Below are positions 33,601-42,209 of a DNA stretch of 64,000 nt, one piece after another (positions within the stretch are counted from its first letter, which is position 1; every line of letters begins with the position of its first letter). The DNA is taken from the NCBI GenBank assembly GCA_030430565.1, contig JAUIKS010000002.1, forward strand, positions 62,001-126,000. Reading direction: 5' to 3'. The notes beneath the pieces were generated by a model, which was not told the DNA's origin, did not search any database, and saw only the letters and a program-made list of their open reading frames with translations. The position numbers were made by a program, and so were the translations under genes. The stretch is from Polyangia bacterium (GTDB lineage: Bacteria; Myxococcota_A; Polyangia; Nannocystales; Nannocystaceae).

Positions 33601-34243
33601 CATCTCCGTCCCCATCCCCGCCGTCGATCGCGTTGCTGAGCCGGCTGGGGACCGCGATGATCTCGCCCGGGCGGGCGCCGAGCGGGCTGCCGTCGCCGCG
33701 CAGCGGCGTCAGCTGGGTGACGTAGGAGGACGGCTCGTTACCCGGCGTGACGCCGAAGGCCATGCCGGTCAGCGGCGGCACCTCGAGCACGCTGAGATCA
33801 CAGGAGCCGTAGTTCGCGGTGACCGCCCAGCACCCGTCCTCCGACGAGGTCATCGCCGACGGCAGGGTGCCGACCGGGATGAAGTTGTAGTTGGGCGTGG
33901 TCGGGTCCATGTCCACGAGGTCGTTGGAGCACTCGCGAAACAGCGCGACCTCGTTCTTCTCGGAGTTGGCGATGAAGCCGAGCAGCTGCTTGACGTTGCG
34001 GTCGGCGCAGCGCGTCGCCGGGCCTGAGGTGTCGGAGCCGCCGCACTCGTTGACCGAGCGGACCGCGACCTCGTTGGTGGAGCCGTCGATCTCGATGCAC
34101 GAGAGCACCAGATCCATGGGCCGATCGAGCACGCGGTTCGGGATCGTCAGGTCATCATCGTCGTTGCACTGCGTCGCGCCCAGCGCGAGCAGGAGCGCGA
34201 GGCACCGGCCGTGCCCGAGTCCTGGTCTGAACTTCGATCTCAT
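30680..34243 (-). CDS. Large secreted protein, beta-propeller-like, with DG repeat
   Basis: A 1187-residue protein. The N-terminal signal (hydrophobic run LALLLALGATQC) is followed by Asp-rich sequence. The Cys could be a lipobox Cys although Gln at -1 is unusual. The body contains repeated beta-type segments with phrases such as GFIANSEKNEVALF and VYVTFPNCQLIAEVDLESH, like YVTN/WD-type propeller blades. An insert of alternating Asp-Gly, DGDGDGDGDGDGDADTDG (nt about 33560-33620), looks calcium-binding. Many Cys occur in the C-terminal half. Its ATG overlaps the upstream gene's stop by 4 nt (ATGA), so the two lipoproteins are coupled and likely work together. Family unknown. Confidence 0.8.
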   Translation of the reverse strand: MRSKFRPGLGHGRCLALLLALGATQCNDDDDLTIPNRVLDRPMDLVLSCIEIDGSTNEVAVRSVNECGGSDTSGPATRCADRNVKQLLGFIANSEKNEVALFRECSNDLVDMDPTTPNYNFIPVGTLPSAMTSSEDGCWAVTANYGSCDLSVLEVPPLTGMAFGVTPGNEPSSYVTQLTPLRGDGSPLGARPGEIIAVPSRLSNAIDGGDGDGDGDGDGDGDADTDGADDGFVPNSCSIESAGSVYVTFPNCQLIAEVDLESHQILQSRQFVRDLSDPDDPDAVIVFDSGTDPQCPVDCPTQLVEAGSDPAAYDVPIDPDGVFPQAMALAAFNDEDVTPEVYDVLYVGGSGSDRVFGLQYDTGKDGKLIGTGDWLEEPISLDIQRASGITRIRPTPFMALTQSGQAIEAGGGEDGSSIYQFLYIIAGDGATHVVSRDLTDVTLGIECDTQIDPTFGDTAACAPSDPQPAPPDRRAFVDGPGIRVPGGGAVVTDWVFQTVAAAPGDAGDAGFAPFQQPGVVGIGITNFGRVVFANFGQLTGFKPGANYDDLQMFDTKVAPHALWPLQADPLVGNLPRMQNNSPTRAIVGETSGANAVKVLAPSLRRIDLAYANRDDAVRRLAGTSDEINNADGLGDYEDEKLGIESVYSEEVIRAVARDYRGWVAGDWSLEWEGLIPGTGSSTGQLLCSHLDGDGSDPLGWEGGTCKPTEPGDSRLHDSGASFCDDGVLPGDKLFLFGCTDDEDCGGESRGQVCLRMPDSATGTAAGICVAESAVANGEQAMLDICRDFIDDPCAPPIVREFSVTRAYQNELWLQALDRPKTAYLVESDAGGSSEAEFVEREERLQCAPGELQPEGGCSVSADCADAFPELADYEGDRPSGVIPYELRSKYGVESVCYDDLCRRPCIELDEEDQSNPEYSDLDRDDCILRRLPGPRCFAELARYQVHARNSFVLRGPGSYNFISDRVKADPDTGECFEDDSVSELLTSRIRLGEDLDDSVNNAVWPLEECPPDPPIAGDPNPCRITTVRPEGSVQGPPGWFHLFRYRSLPSAADDSPSELPLVPAVRFTNPMMSLVLDLTSLYDLDREIPGRELKYWPAWATQFRRARIPRNYVERFQTASGYAPYNDAVVVSNQPLIGPVRVVNAPENGVVFVVDSSGRGSTLGIRGQVMRVILTPQVLADENFVVR

Positions 34244-36366
34244 GATGCGTAGGGGTCCTCCAGGCCGATCCGGGCGACCTCCGTGAAGCGCGTGGCGCGG
34301 CTGTTGTCGACGTCGATCACGCTGATGGTCGCGCCCAGGCTGTTGGCGACGTAGAGGAAGCCGCGCGGCTTGTCGTAGACCAGCTCGTGGGGCCCTGTCC
34401 CGGCGATAATATTGGAGATGACGCGGAAGCTGCGGAGCTCGACGATGAACACGAGCGCCGGGCGGTGACAGGTCACGGCGGCGTACTCGCCGGTCTCGTC
34501 AGCGAACAGCGTCATGGCGTTGGGCTCGGCGCAGATCTCGACGACGCCGGCCGGGAGGTTCTTCGGGCGGCCCTTGTCGTCGAGGCTGGTGTCGATCCGC
34601 ACGAGGCCGCCGGGGTTGGTCTGGACGAGGTAGAGCGTCTCGCCATCTGGCGCGAAGGCCATCTCGCCGGTGACGGCGAAGTTCGGGTTGGAGCCGACAT
34701 CGTATCCGCCGACAGCGAACACGTCGTCGGAGATCAGCTGCTGCTCACACAGCAGGCCGCCGGCCTCGCCGAGCTGGCTGGGGTCGACGCAGAACTGTGA
34801 GTCCATGGCCGAGACGCGCTCGGAGGTGAACGTGACCGCGCCTTGAAGCTCGCGCGCGGCCGCGTAGAGCAGCGGTCGCCCGCAGGCGGTCCCGCGCACG
34901 CACTGCTCGCCGCCGCCGCAGCCGCCGTCGCCGTCGCAGGTTCGCGCCTGCGGGATCGCGCAGGTCGAGGCGTGCTCGCACAGCACGCCGCTCACGCCGC
35001 AGTCGGCGTCTCGGCTGCACGACGCGGCGACGCACGTGGGCGCGCCGACCAGGTCGAGCACGCAGGTCTCGCCGCCGCCGCAGCCGGCCGTGGCCTCCTG
35101 CGCGGGGTCACAGGGATCAATGTCCGCCGGGACCCGGCAGCTGCCGCCGCCCGGGAGCGCGCACTCAACGCCGACGACGCCGCAGGACTCGTCTCGCTCG
35201 CACACGCTCGGCGCGGAGACGCAGGAGGGCATATCGCCCTCGAGGATGCACAGCTGGTCCTCGGCGGCGCAGAGGTCGTCGTCAGCCGGCGAGCACGCGC
35301 GGCTCGGCTCGGCCTGGCAGACGCCCGCCCCGCAGAAGACGCCCTCGACGCCGCAGCCGTCCACGGTGTTGCAGCTTTGGGGGACGCACTTGTCTCGCTC
35401 GGCGCGCGTGAAGCTGGGCGCGGCCTCCTCTGAACATGGCCACTCGGCCAGGCCGTAGCCGCCGTTGGCCCCCGCGTTGGCGAGCTCGGCGCTGATGTCG
35501 ACGACCACCGGCGTGTCCGAGAGATCGATCAGCGTCAAAAACGGCGAGCGAAAGTGCGAGACGATCGCGACATCGTCGTGGTACGGGCCGGTCGAGACGT
35601 GGATGTTCGCCGGCTCGAGCGGGATGCGGGCGAGCTCGCTGTCGTTGAACAGGTGCTGCAAGCGGTACGCGCCGTCGCAGCTCAGCGGGCTCAGCTCGTC
35701 GCCCCCCTGCCCGCACTGAAGGCGCACCCCGCCGCCGTCGAGACCACCGACGATATCCACGTAGGACACGCTCGGATCGCCGCGCACCGGCGTCAAGAGC
35801 CGGCTCTTGTCGCCGCTGGCGTAGCCGCGCAGCACCGTGGCGAAGCTCGTGAGGTAGACGGTCGCGTCGGCCTCGATGAACGGATCCTCGAGACACTCGA
35901 TCAGCTGCGGTCGATCGGCGTTGCGGCGACAGGCCCCCGCGCCCCGGACGTTCTCGACCTCGCTGTCGGGCGGCGCGATGTTGGCCTTCGCGGCCCCGCT
36001 CAGGATGGGCTCGCCGTCGCCATCGAGCGTCTCGCTCTGCCAGGCGGCGTGAAACGCATCGAGATCGACGGCGACGATCGATGAGGCGTTGAGCACCAAG
36101 TCGCTGTTGGCGTTGGCGACGAACAGCCAGCGCGCGCGCTCGTCGGGGCTGACGCGCGGATCGAGCGTGAGCCCGCTCGGGAAGTTGAGCTGCGATGTCG
36201 GCGGCGCCTCGCCGGTCGCGGCCTCCCAACAGCCGGTTGAGAGCGCGATCGCGGACGCGACCGAGGCGAGCAGCGCGACGCGCTGGACCGTGTTTCTCCG
36301 CCCGAGGGGGCGGCGCGCGCGGGGTTGTTGTGGACGCCTACAAGGCACTGGGGCGGAACCTACCAC
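34240..36366 (-). CDS. Secreted lipoprotein with YVTN-like propeller repeats
   Basis: A 708-residue protein. I set the start at GTG 36366, 13 nt after the recO stop; the longer frame from ATG 36474 would overlap recO. A Lys-free, Arg-rich N-terminus leads to a lipoprotein signal ending in IALSTGC. The N- and C-terminal parts contain propeller-type segments (WLFVANANSDLVL, LYLVQTNPGGLVRID, FLYVANSLGATISVIDV). The middle (about residues 320-510) is a Cys-rich region with repeats of the type C..DE.CGV.GV.C and GCGGGETCV. The same architecture with coupled partner recurs in the downstream gene. The role is unknown; a surface-exposed scaffold is my inference. Confidence 0.8.
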   Translation of the reverse strand: MVGSAPVPCRRPQQPRARRPLGRRNTVQRVALLASVASAIALSTGCWEAATGEAPPTSQLNFPSGLTLDPRVSPDERARWLFVANANSDLVLNASSIVAVDLDAFHAAWQSETLDGDGEPILSGAAKANIAPPDSEVENVRGAGACRRNADRPQLIECLEDPFIEADATVYLTSFATVLRGYASGDKSRLLTPVRGDPSVSYVDIVGGLDGGGVRLQCGQGGDELSPLSCDGAYRLQHLFNDSELARIPLEPANIHVSTGPYHDDVAIVSHFRSPFLTLIDLSDTPVVVDISAELANAGANGGYGLAEWPCSEEAAPSFTRAERDKCVPQSCNTVDGCGVEGVFCGAGVCQAEPSRACSPADDDLCAAEDQLCILEGDMPSCVSAPSVCERDESCGVVGVECALPGGGSCRVPADIDPCDPAQEATAGCGGGETCVLDLVGAPTCVAASCSRDADCGVSGVLCEHASTCAIPQARTCDGDGGCGGGEQCVRGTACGRPLLYAAARELQGAVTFTSERVSAMDSQFCVDPSQLGEAGGLLCEQQLISDDVFAVGGYDVGSNPNFAVTGEMAFAPDGETLYLVQTNPGGLVRIDTSLDDKGRPKNLPAGVVEICAEPNAMTLFADETGEYAAVTCHRPALVFIVELRSFRVISNIIAGTGPHELVYDKPRGFLYVANSLGATISVIDVDNSRATRFTEVARIGLEDPYAS

Positions 36367-36379
36367 AGACCGCGCGAGT

Positions 36380-37231
36380 TCAATCGCCGGTTGTTCGCGG
36401 GCTGCCGATGGCGAGCTGACGGAACAACGCGAGCGATCGGAGGGGTCTTCGGAGGTGCTGACGGAGGACGCCATAGGTCACGTCGCGGAGGCCTCGGCGA
36501 AACCCCGCGGGTCGCTGATCGATTTCCACGAGCGCCGCCTCAGCCTGCGAGGCGCCGACCTCGTCGACGCACAGCGTCGCCGCGACGGCCAGGACCATGG
36601 CGTCGAGACGAGTCGCGCGGGCGCCGTGCTCCGCGCACAGCACTCCGCCGAGTCGAGCATCAAACGCGACCTCGGTCGCCGCCGGGGTCCGCGCTGTCCG
36701 CCCACAGACCGCGCACTGGCGCAGCGCCGGCAACAAGCCGAGCTCGCGCAGCAACACCAGCTCAAACCGCCGCAGCGCCGCAGCGCTCGGCGGGGACGAG
36801 GACGGCTGCAGCTGCCCCTGGGGGCCGAGGATCAAGTCGAGCGCGGTGCAGACCTCGGCGAACAGCTTGGGATCGGGCTGCTGCCCGAGGACGAGTTCGT
36901 CCGTCAACTCACACACGTAGGCGACGAACGCGAAGCGCGTGAGATCGCGTCCTACGTCGGCGTGCAGCACGGTCGGCTCGAAGCCGTTGAGTCGCATCAG
37001 CGAGCTGCTGGTGCTCCGACGGCCCCGCGCGATCGTGGCGTGCCCGCGCATCCCGGGGGAGAGGCCGCCGGCGAAGCGCCGCTTCGACTTGCGCGCGTTG
37101 CGAGCGGCCGCCTCGACCTTGCCGTGGCTCGGCGTCAGCAGGACGACGACCAGATCGGCCTCCCCCAGCGGGCGGGTCCGCAGGATCACCGCCGGCACGC
37201 TGGCGGGCTCGGTCTGGGCAGGCACCACCAC
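36380..37231 (-). CDS. recO: DNA repair protein RecO
   Basis: A 283-residue protein of the RecFOR pathway, which helps load RecA onto SSB-coated single-stranded DNA. The N-terminal OB fold is recognisable (AVILRTRPLGEADLVVVLLT, then the basic RNARKSKRRFAGGLSPG). The C-terminal helical domain contains a zinc-finger-like CAVCGRTA...GVLCAEHG. Length fits the family. The start ATG 37231 leaves 16 nt to the stop of mgtE upstream, and the propeller lipoprotein begins 13 nt downstream, so the genes may share a transcript even though their functions differ. Confidence 0.9.
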   Translation of the reverse strand: MVVPAQTEPASVPAVILRTRPLGEADLVVVLLTPSHGKVEAAARNARKSKRRFAGGLSPGMRGHATIARGRRSTSSSLMRLNGFEPTVLHADVGRDLTRFAFVAYVCELTDELVLGQQPDPKLFAEVCTALDLILGPQGQLQPSSSPPSAAALRRFELVLLRELGLLPALRQCAVCGRTARTPAATEVAFDARLGGVLCAEHGARATRLDAMVLAVAATLCVDEVGASQAEAALVEIDQRPAGFRRGLRDVTYGVLRQHLRRPLRSLALFRQLAIGSPRTTGD

Positions 37232-37247
37232 AACAACAGCTCGCTAG

Positions 37248-38606
37248 TCAGACGACGATGTCCATCGTCACGGTGGCCAGCCAGAAGTAGAACAGCAGCC
37301 CCAGGATGTCGACGGAGGTCGTGACGAAGGGCCCGGTGGCGATCGCGGGATCGACGTTGAAGCGGTGCAGGACCAGGGGGACCGAGGTCCCGACGGCCGC
37401 GGCGATGATCATGCAGCCCGCCATCCCGAAGGTGATGACGAGGCCGAGGCTGAACGGGTCGGTCTGGGTCGCCCCGAGCAGCGGCGCGGCGAGCGAGATG
37501 AGCGTGCCGTAGAGCATCCCGAGCGCGGCCCCGAGCGCGATCTCGCGGACGAGCAGGCGGGTGATGCGGGAGCTCGCGATGTAGCCGACCGCGATCCCGC
37601 GCACGACGATGGTCGAGCTCTGGGTCCCGACGTTGCCGCCCATCCCCGCGATCACCGGCATGAACAGGGCCAGCGCGGGGACGGCCCGCAGCGCGTCTTC
37701 GAAGCCCTGCAGCGACCACGCGACCATCAAGCCGCCGAAGGCCGCCGCGCCCAGCCAGGGCATGCGCACGCGGAAGCTCGACCAGAACGAGCGCGTGTCG
37801 ACCATCTCCTGACCGGCGCCGGCCATCTTGAGGATGTCCTCGGTCGCCTCCTCGCGGATGACGTCGACGATGTCGTCGATGGTCACGACCCCGAGCATGC
37901 GCAGCTGGTTGTCGACGACCGGGATGGCCATGAGGTCATATCGACTGGCGATCTCGGCGACCTTCTCCTGATCGGTGTCGGCCGTGACGTGCACGACGTC
38001 GGTCTCCATGATCGCGTGGATCGGCATGTCCGGCTTGCTCGTGACGAGCCCGCGCAGGGTCGTCAGCCCGATCAGCCGCCCGTGCTCGTCGACGACGTAG
38101 AGGTGGAAGGAGGCCTCGGGGAGGTCCTCGGCCTCCTGGATCATGCGGATCGCCTCGGCGACGGTCGTGTCCTTGCGGACGCGAAACACGTCGAGGGACA
38201 TGAGGCCGCCGGCCGTGCTGTCGTCGTAGGCCAGCAGCTCCTCGATGTCCTGGGCCTCCTCGGCGTCGACGCGCGCGAGGATCTGCCGCAGCTGCGCCGG
38301 CCCGTAGACGCCGAGGATGTCCACCGCGTCGTCGGGCTCGAGCTCCTCGAGCAGATCGGCGGCTTCCTCCGGGGCGAGGCGACCGATCACGCCCGCCGCG
38401 ATCTCGCTGCGCATCGCCCCCAGGACCTCGGCGCGGCGCTCGATCGGCAGGAGCTGGAGCACGCGATCCTGCTCCTCGGCGGTCAGCAGCTCGAGCACCG
38501 AGGCGATCTGCACATCGTCATGGCGCGACAACGCGCGCATCAACAGGCGCTCGTCGCCCGCGTGGAGCTGCTTGACGAACGCCGCGATGTTGCGAACCAC
38601 AGGCAT
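37248..38606 (-). CDS. mgtE: Magnesium transporter MgtE
   Basis: A 452-residue Mg2+ channel. Residues about 1-130 are the superhelical N domain with repeated acidic helices (LAPEEAADLLEELEPDDAVDIL). About 135-255 are two CBS domains that sense cytoplasmic Mg2+ (VVDEHGRLIGLTTLRG, IPVVDNQLRMLGVVTIDD). About 280-452 is the membrane domain with five helices, including MPVIAGMGGNVGTQSSTIVVRG, the MgtE signature that lines the pore. No riboswitch-like leader is obvious in the 50 nt between this gene and the HTH gene upstream. Confidence 0.95.
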   Translation of the reverse strand: MPVVRNIAAFVKQLHAGDERLLMRALSRHDDVQIASVLELLTAEEQDRVLQLLPIERRAEVLGAMRSEIAAGVIGRLAPEEAADLLEELEPDDAVDILGVYGPAQLRQILARVDAEEAQDIEELLAYDDSTAGGLMSLDVFRVRKDTTVAEAIRMIQEAEDLPEASFHLYVVDEHGRLIGLTTLRGLVTSKPDMPIHAIMETDVVHVTADTDQEKVAEIASRYDLMAIPVVDNQLRMLGVVTIDDIVDVIREEATEDILKMAGAGQEMVDTRSFWSSFRVRMPWLGAAAFGGLMVAWSLQGFEDALRAVPALALFMPVIAGMGGNVGTQSSTIVVRGIAVGYIASSRITRLLVREIALGAALGMLYGTLISLAAPLLGATQTDPFSLGLVITFGMAGCMIIAAAVGTSVPLVLHRFNVDPAIATGPFVTTSVDILGLLFYFWLATVTMDIVV

Positions 38607-38656
38607 CGGCGCGACGGACTATACGCGCACCGCCAGCGGATGTCGTGTCTTTATGT

Positions 38657-39412
38657 TCAGGAGTGCGGGAGCGCGACCTGCTGCAGACCGCCGGTCGCGG
38701 CGATCACCGACGCGCTGCAGACCGCGACCACGAGCAGCATCGCGAAGGCGATCCACATCAGCGCGCGGGGCCGCGGGAGTCGATCGGCGAGCCCGCTCAG
38801 GCGCGCGTTGATGACGGCCGAGAGCGCCGACGCGAGCGTCGCGTACAGCCGGGCGAAGACCGCCCCGACCGCGCCCTGATCGTCATCATCACGTCGCGGT
38901 GATGGGTCGTGCTTCATCGTGCGCGACGCGCCGAGCGAGCGCCGCGCGCTGGAGCGCTCCGAGTCATCCTGCTCGTCCTCGTCCTCTTCCGGCGCGAGGC
39001 CGACGCGGACGCCGTTGATCGGGGTCACGCGAGCGCCCGAGCGCTCGGCAGCCGCCTCCTGCTCCGCCTCCGCGCGAGCCTTTGCGCGGGCCTCACGCTC
39101 GAGCAAGACCCGCTCTTGCTCGAGCAACAACTCGAGCACGACATCGACCTCGAGGTGAAGCGCCCGCGCGCAGCAGCGCAAGAACCCCTTGACGAACACC
39201 GGTCCGGGCAGGTCCTCGTGACGATCCGCCTCGAGCGCCTCGAGGCTGCCGCGCGGGATCTTGGTCCGCGCCGCCAGCTCCTCAAGGGACATGGCGAGTC
39301 GGAGACGCTGCTCGTGAATGTAACGACCGGGCGATGCTGGCCACGGATTGCCGACGGTGTCGTCGCCACTCGACGACGAGACAATTCGCAGCCGTCCGGT
39401 CGGTACACGCAT
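38657..39412 (-). CDS. RodZ-like HTH membrane protein
   Basis: A 251-residue protein. I chose ATG 39412; the 30 codons upstream look non-coding. Residues about 20-100 are a helix-turn-helix domain of the RodZ/Xre (HTH_25) type (LRLAMSLEELAARTKIPRGSLEALE, then VFVKGFLRCCARALHLE). A charged, Ala/Glu-rich coiled-coil-like linker follows, and a single transmembrane helix lies near the C-terminus (ALMWIAFAMLLVVAVCSASV), with only a short tail outside. RodZ proteins link the MreB cytoskeleton to cell-wall synthesis. This one lacks a large outer domain, so the exact role is uncertain. Confidence 0.75.
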   Translation of the reverse strand: MRVPTGRLRIVSSSSGDDTVGNPWPASPGRYIHEQRLRLAMSLEELAARTKIPRGSLEALEADRHEDLPGPVFVKGFLRCCARALHLEVDVVLELLLEQERVLLEREARAKARAEAEQEAAAERSGARVTPINGVRVGLAPEEDEDEQDDSERSSARRSLGASRTMKHDPSPRRDDDDQGAVGAVFARLYATLASALSAVINARLSGLADRLPRPRALMWIAFAMLLVVAVCSASVIAATGGLQQVALPHS

Positions 39413-40220
39413 GCGCGCACATTGTGAACGCAGGCCACGGCGCGCGGCAACCCCCGCACGCGCGGGTTTCCGTGAGCAATACTCACCATCTCGACCGCGC
39501 ATCTAACGCAGGACGACCGAAACTCGTGCTCATGCAGCGCTTTCGCGCCCAGAGCGTGGTGGGTAGCGCGATCACGTCCCTACTCCCCCGATCCCGATCC
39601 GAGCAACTTTTTAGAGATTTTGAAGCCTTGGCCGGAGTGATGTTCGGCTTGTCGGTCCCGTGACGTCCCTGCCGCGCGCGCGCGACCAGGCCGCCAACGC
39701 GCGGACCTGCGGGTCCGCGCGCGCGGCCAATCACCTCGTCTCGTCGCGCTGGTTTTGTGCCGATGCAACGATCACGCAACCACGCGCGCGCCCGATCTCC
39801 TCCCCGCGCGAGCGAACAAGTGACGCCGACCTCGCCGCGCCTCGTCGTTCGTTCGAACGCACGCGGAGGCTCGCGCGCGCGCTGAGTCAACTGAGATCGA
39901 GCTCGCGCTCGCGCGAGCGCGCGGCGCGGCCGACACTCGACACCAGACCGTTTGTTCCTGAAGCAACAGACCTGTCCTAAGAGGACATTTTAAACGAGCC
40001 GCGAAGGCGGCTACATGTACGCGCGACGCACATGTCTGCAGGCGCGATCATAAGCCTCCGCCTGCGCGTCGCTTGGTGCGAGGGGCGCGTCGCTACCGGC
40101 GCGCGGTCCGAGTCAGCGCTCTCGCGCGCGGGAGCTCGATTGACGCGCGTACACGGCCCGCCTGGCGCATCGAGCAGCAACATCACTGGTCGCGCATTGA
40201 CGCGTTGGTATGATCAAAGC
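39413..40220. other. Long divergent intergenic region with hairpins and dyads
   Basis: These 808 bases separate the RodZ-like gene (minus) from the next plus-strand gene. Short open frames exist on both strands (for example 39660-39980 plus and 39483-39890 minus), but their Arg/Ser-rich low-complexity products look non-coding. Visible structures are a strong hairpin GCGCGGACC/GGTCCGCGC with a TGCG loop (39699-39720), a 16-nt palindrome GCGCTCGCGCGAGCGC near 39905, and the dyad TGTCCT-AAG-AGGACA (39973-39987) followed by TTTTAA. There is also a pair of ACATGT hexamers 11 nt apart (40013-40018 and 40030-40035). An ATG at 40032 could extend the downstream gene. Confidence 0.4.
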
Positions 40221-41120
40221 GTGAAACGACGAGTGGCGCTCGCCGCCCTGATCGACACGCGACCGGACGCGGGGAACGACTCCTCCTCGTGGCTCGAGGC
40301 GCGGCTCACCGATCACTGGCCGGAGTATCCGTCGGCGCGCCCTTCCGGCGAGCCGGACGCGCAAGGCGAGAGCGTGCGCTCGTGGAGCGTCGGCGGCGTG
40401 CACGGCCTCGAGACGCTGGTGCAGGCGCGCCCCGTCGTACGTGACCCTTCGGCCAGCTTCATCGACGACTTCCTGCGCGTGCCGACGCAGTGTCGACTCG
40501 CCGCCTTCGCGAGCTCGGCGCCGCGCGCCACGGTCCCGCGGCTGGGGATCGCCCGGTTTCAGCGCTGGGTCGGCAGCTGCTCTGAGGACAACCCGCTCGC
40601 GCTCGGCGACGACGAGGACGAGCTCGCCGAGCGAGGCTCGCGCAGGCTCGCCGAGCTGCGCGCGGGGCTCCCGGGCTTCTTGAAGCGCAGCCTGCGGGCG
40701 AACACCGCGCGCGAGGTCATGTTCTTCGCCTTCCTCGCCCGACTTCATGGGGCGGGCGGCCTCGGGGTGACCTACGCCAGCGCCGGGCAGGTCCGCGCCG
40801 CGCTCACGCGCCTCGACGCGGACCTGGGGCGCCCACCGATCATCAACCTCATGGTCGCCGACGGTCGCAACCTCGGGATCCTCCACCGCGGCGGGCACCT
40901 GATCTCGCTCGTCCCGCCGATGGCGTCCCGCCGCAAGCGCTCCATCACGGGCCCGCTCACCGACGCGAAGCACTCCCCGCCGGCGATGCTGTTCTTGCTC
41001 TCGACGCGTCCTCCTCCCCCAGAGCGCGAGGACGCCGAGCTCGCTACGGTCGGCGAAGGGGTGATATCCGTCGAGGCGCGCGCGCCGGTCGTGGTGACGC
41101 GATCAACACCCGACTCGTAG
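40221..41120 (+). CDS. Hypothetical protein, weakly class II glutamine-amidotransferase-like
   Basis: About 299 residues from GTG 40221; the frame is open back to ATG 40032 (362 residues), and I cannot decide between the two. No domain is certain. The order of motifs recalls YafJ/EgtC-type class II amidotransferases: VVRDPSASFIDDFL, SLRANTAREVMFFAFLARLHG (compare the TDSE..F..LL motif) and INLMVADGRNLGILHRGGHL (compare the ..L.DG..L...R..). The nucleophilic N-terminal Cys of that family is absent with either start, so if the relationship is right the protein is catalytically dead. It lies 60 nt upstream of the DHH phosphoesterase. Confidence 0.6.
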   Translation: MKRRVALAALIDTRPDAGNDSSSWLEARLTDHWPEYPSARPSGEPDAQGESVRSWSVGGVHGLETLVQARPVVRDPSASFIDDFLRVPTQCRLAAFASSAPRATVPRLGIARFQRWVGSCSEDNPLALGDDEDELAERGSRRLAELRAGLPGFLKRSLRANTAREVMFFAFLARLHGAGGLGVTYASAGQVRAALTRLDADLGRPPIINLMVADGRNLGILHRGGHLISLVPPMASRRKRSITGPLTDAKHSPPAMLFLLSTRPPPPEREDAELATVGEGVISVEARAPVVVTRSTPDS

Positions 41121-41180
41121 AGAAACTGGACGCGACGGTCAGGATCGCAATACAACGGCACGGGTATCCTACACACACCC

Positions 41181-42209
41181 ATGTCGATCCTACATATCCT
41201 CCATCATGGGCAATGCTTCGACGGGGCCGCGTCGGCCGCGCTCGTGACCGTGTTTCTCGCCCAGCATCACGGCTTCGCCGCGGGGGACGTGGACATCGCG
41301 TTTCGGGCCAAAGACCACTGCCCGGGCGATCCCTACGAGGACGCGGACTTCGCGGCCGACATGATCGCCAGCGTCGATTTTCGCTACAGCCAAGATCCGC
41401 GCCTGACGTGGTTCTTTGACCACCACCACAGCGCTTTTCAGCTCCCCGGCGACCGCGAGCACTTCCTCGCCGATCGCTCGGGGCGGAAGTTCCACGACGC
41501 CGGCGAGATCAGCTGCGCGGGGTACATCGCGCGACTCGCCCATGCGCGCTTCGGCTGTGATCTCGGTGACTACGGCGAGCTCATCGCGTGGGCCGACCGC
41601 ATCGACTCCGCTGACTTCGCCACGCCCGAGCTGCCGGTCGCGCTCGAGTCCCCGGCGATGCGCCTGATGGCCTTCATCGAGTCCAACCGCGAGCCGGCGC
41701 TCGTCGACCGCCTGATCCGCGACCTCATCGACCGAGTCCCGCTCACCGCGCTCGCCGAGTCCGCCTACGTGCAGCGCGCGCTCAAGCCGCTGCTCGCGCG
41801 CCACCGCGAAGACATCGAGCTGATCGGCCGCCGGATCCGGATCCGCGAGGACGTCGCCTACTTTGATCTCCTCGATCAGCCACCCCGGGCCTTCAACAAG
41901 TTCATCCCCTACTTTCACCACCCGCGGATCCCCTACGTGATCGCGGCGACCCGCGCCTCGGGCTGGCGAATCAAGATCACCGCCGGCTACAACCCGTGGC
42001 TGCCTCCGGCGGCGCGACGCCACAACATGGCCGCGCTGCTGGAGCCCTACGGCGGCGGCGGACACCCCTTCGTGGCGGGCTGCAGCTTCGCCGATGACGA
42101 GGAGGAGCGCGCGCTCGCGGCGATCCGCGAGCTGACCGCGGCGCTGAACTCGGGACGATCGCGTGTGGAGTCAGCTTCACGCGGGTTCGCGTGCACGGCG
42201 CGGACATGA
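41181..42209 (+). CDS. DHH-family phosphoesterase
   Basis: A 342-residue metal-dependent phosphodiesterase-like protein. The first motif is HHGQCFDGAASAA (His9, Asp14). The namesake motif is FFDHHHSAF (Asp79, His80, His81). The C-terminal DHHA1-type GGGGHPFVAGC lies near residues 295-305 and binds substrate phosphate. Related proteins cleave nanoRNA, pAp or cyclic dinucleotides, and the substrate here is not clear. There are acidic residues between the motifs (AWADRIDSADF) as expected. The stop overlaps the next gene's ATG by 4 nt (ATGA), so the two are coupled. Confidence 0.85.
   Translation: MSILHILHHGQCFDGAASAALVTVFLAQHHGFAAGDVDIAFRAKDHCPGDPYEDADFAADMIASVDFRYSQDPRLTWFFDHHHSAFQLPGDREHFLADRSGRKFHDAGEISCAGYIARLAHARFGCDLGDYGELIAWADRIDSADFATPELPVALESPAMRLMAFIESNREPALVDRLIRDLIDRVPLTALAESAYVQRALKPLLARHREDIELIGRRIRIREDVAYFDLLDQPPRAFNKFIPYFHHPRIPYVIAATRASGWRIKITAGYNPWLPPAARRHNMAALLEPYGGGGHPFVAGCSFADDEEERALAAIRELTAALNSGRSRVESASRGFACTART

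Noticed and set aside
39483..39890. A 135-residue minus-strand frame in the long intergenic region
   Set aside because: Arg-rich low complexity, spans a strong hairpin, no recognisable domain or start signal.
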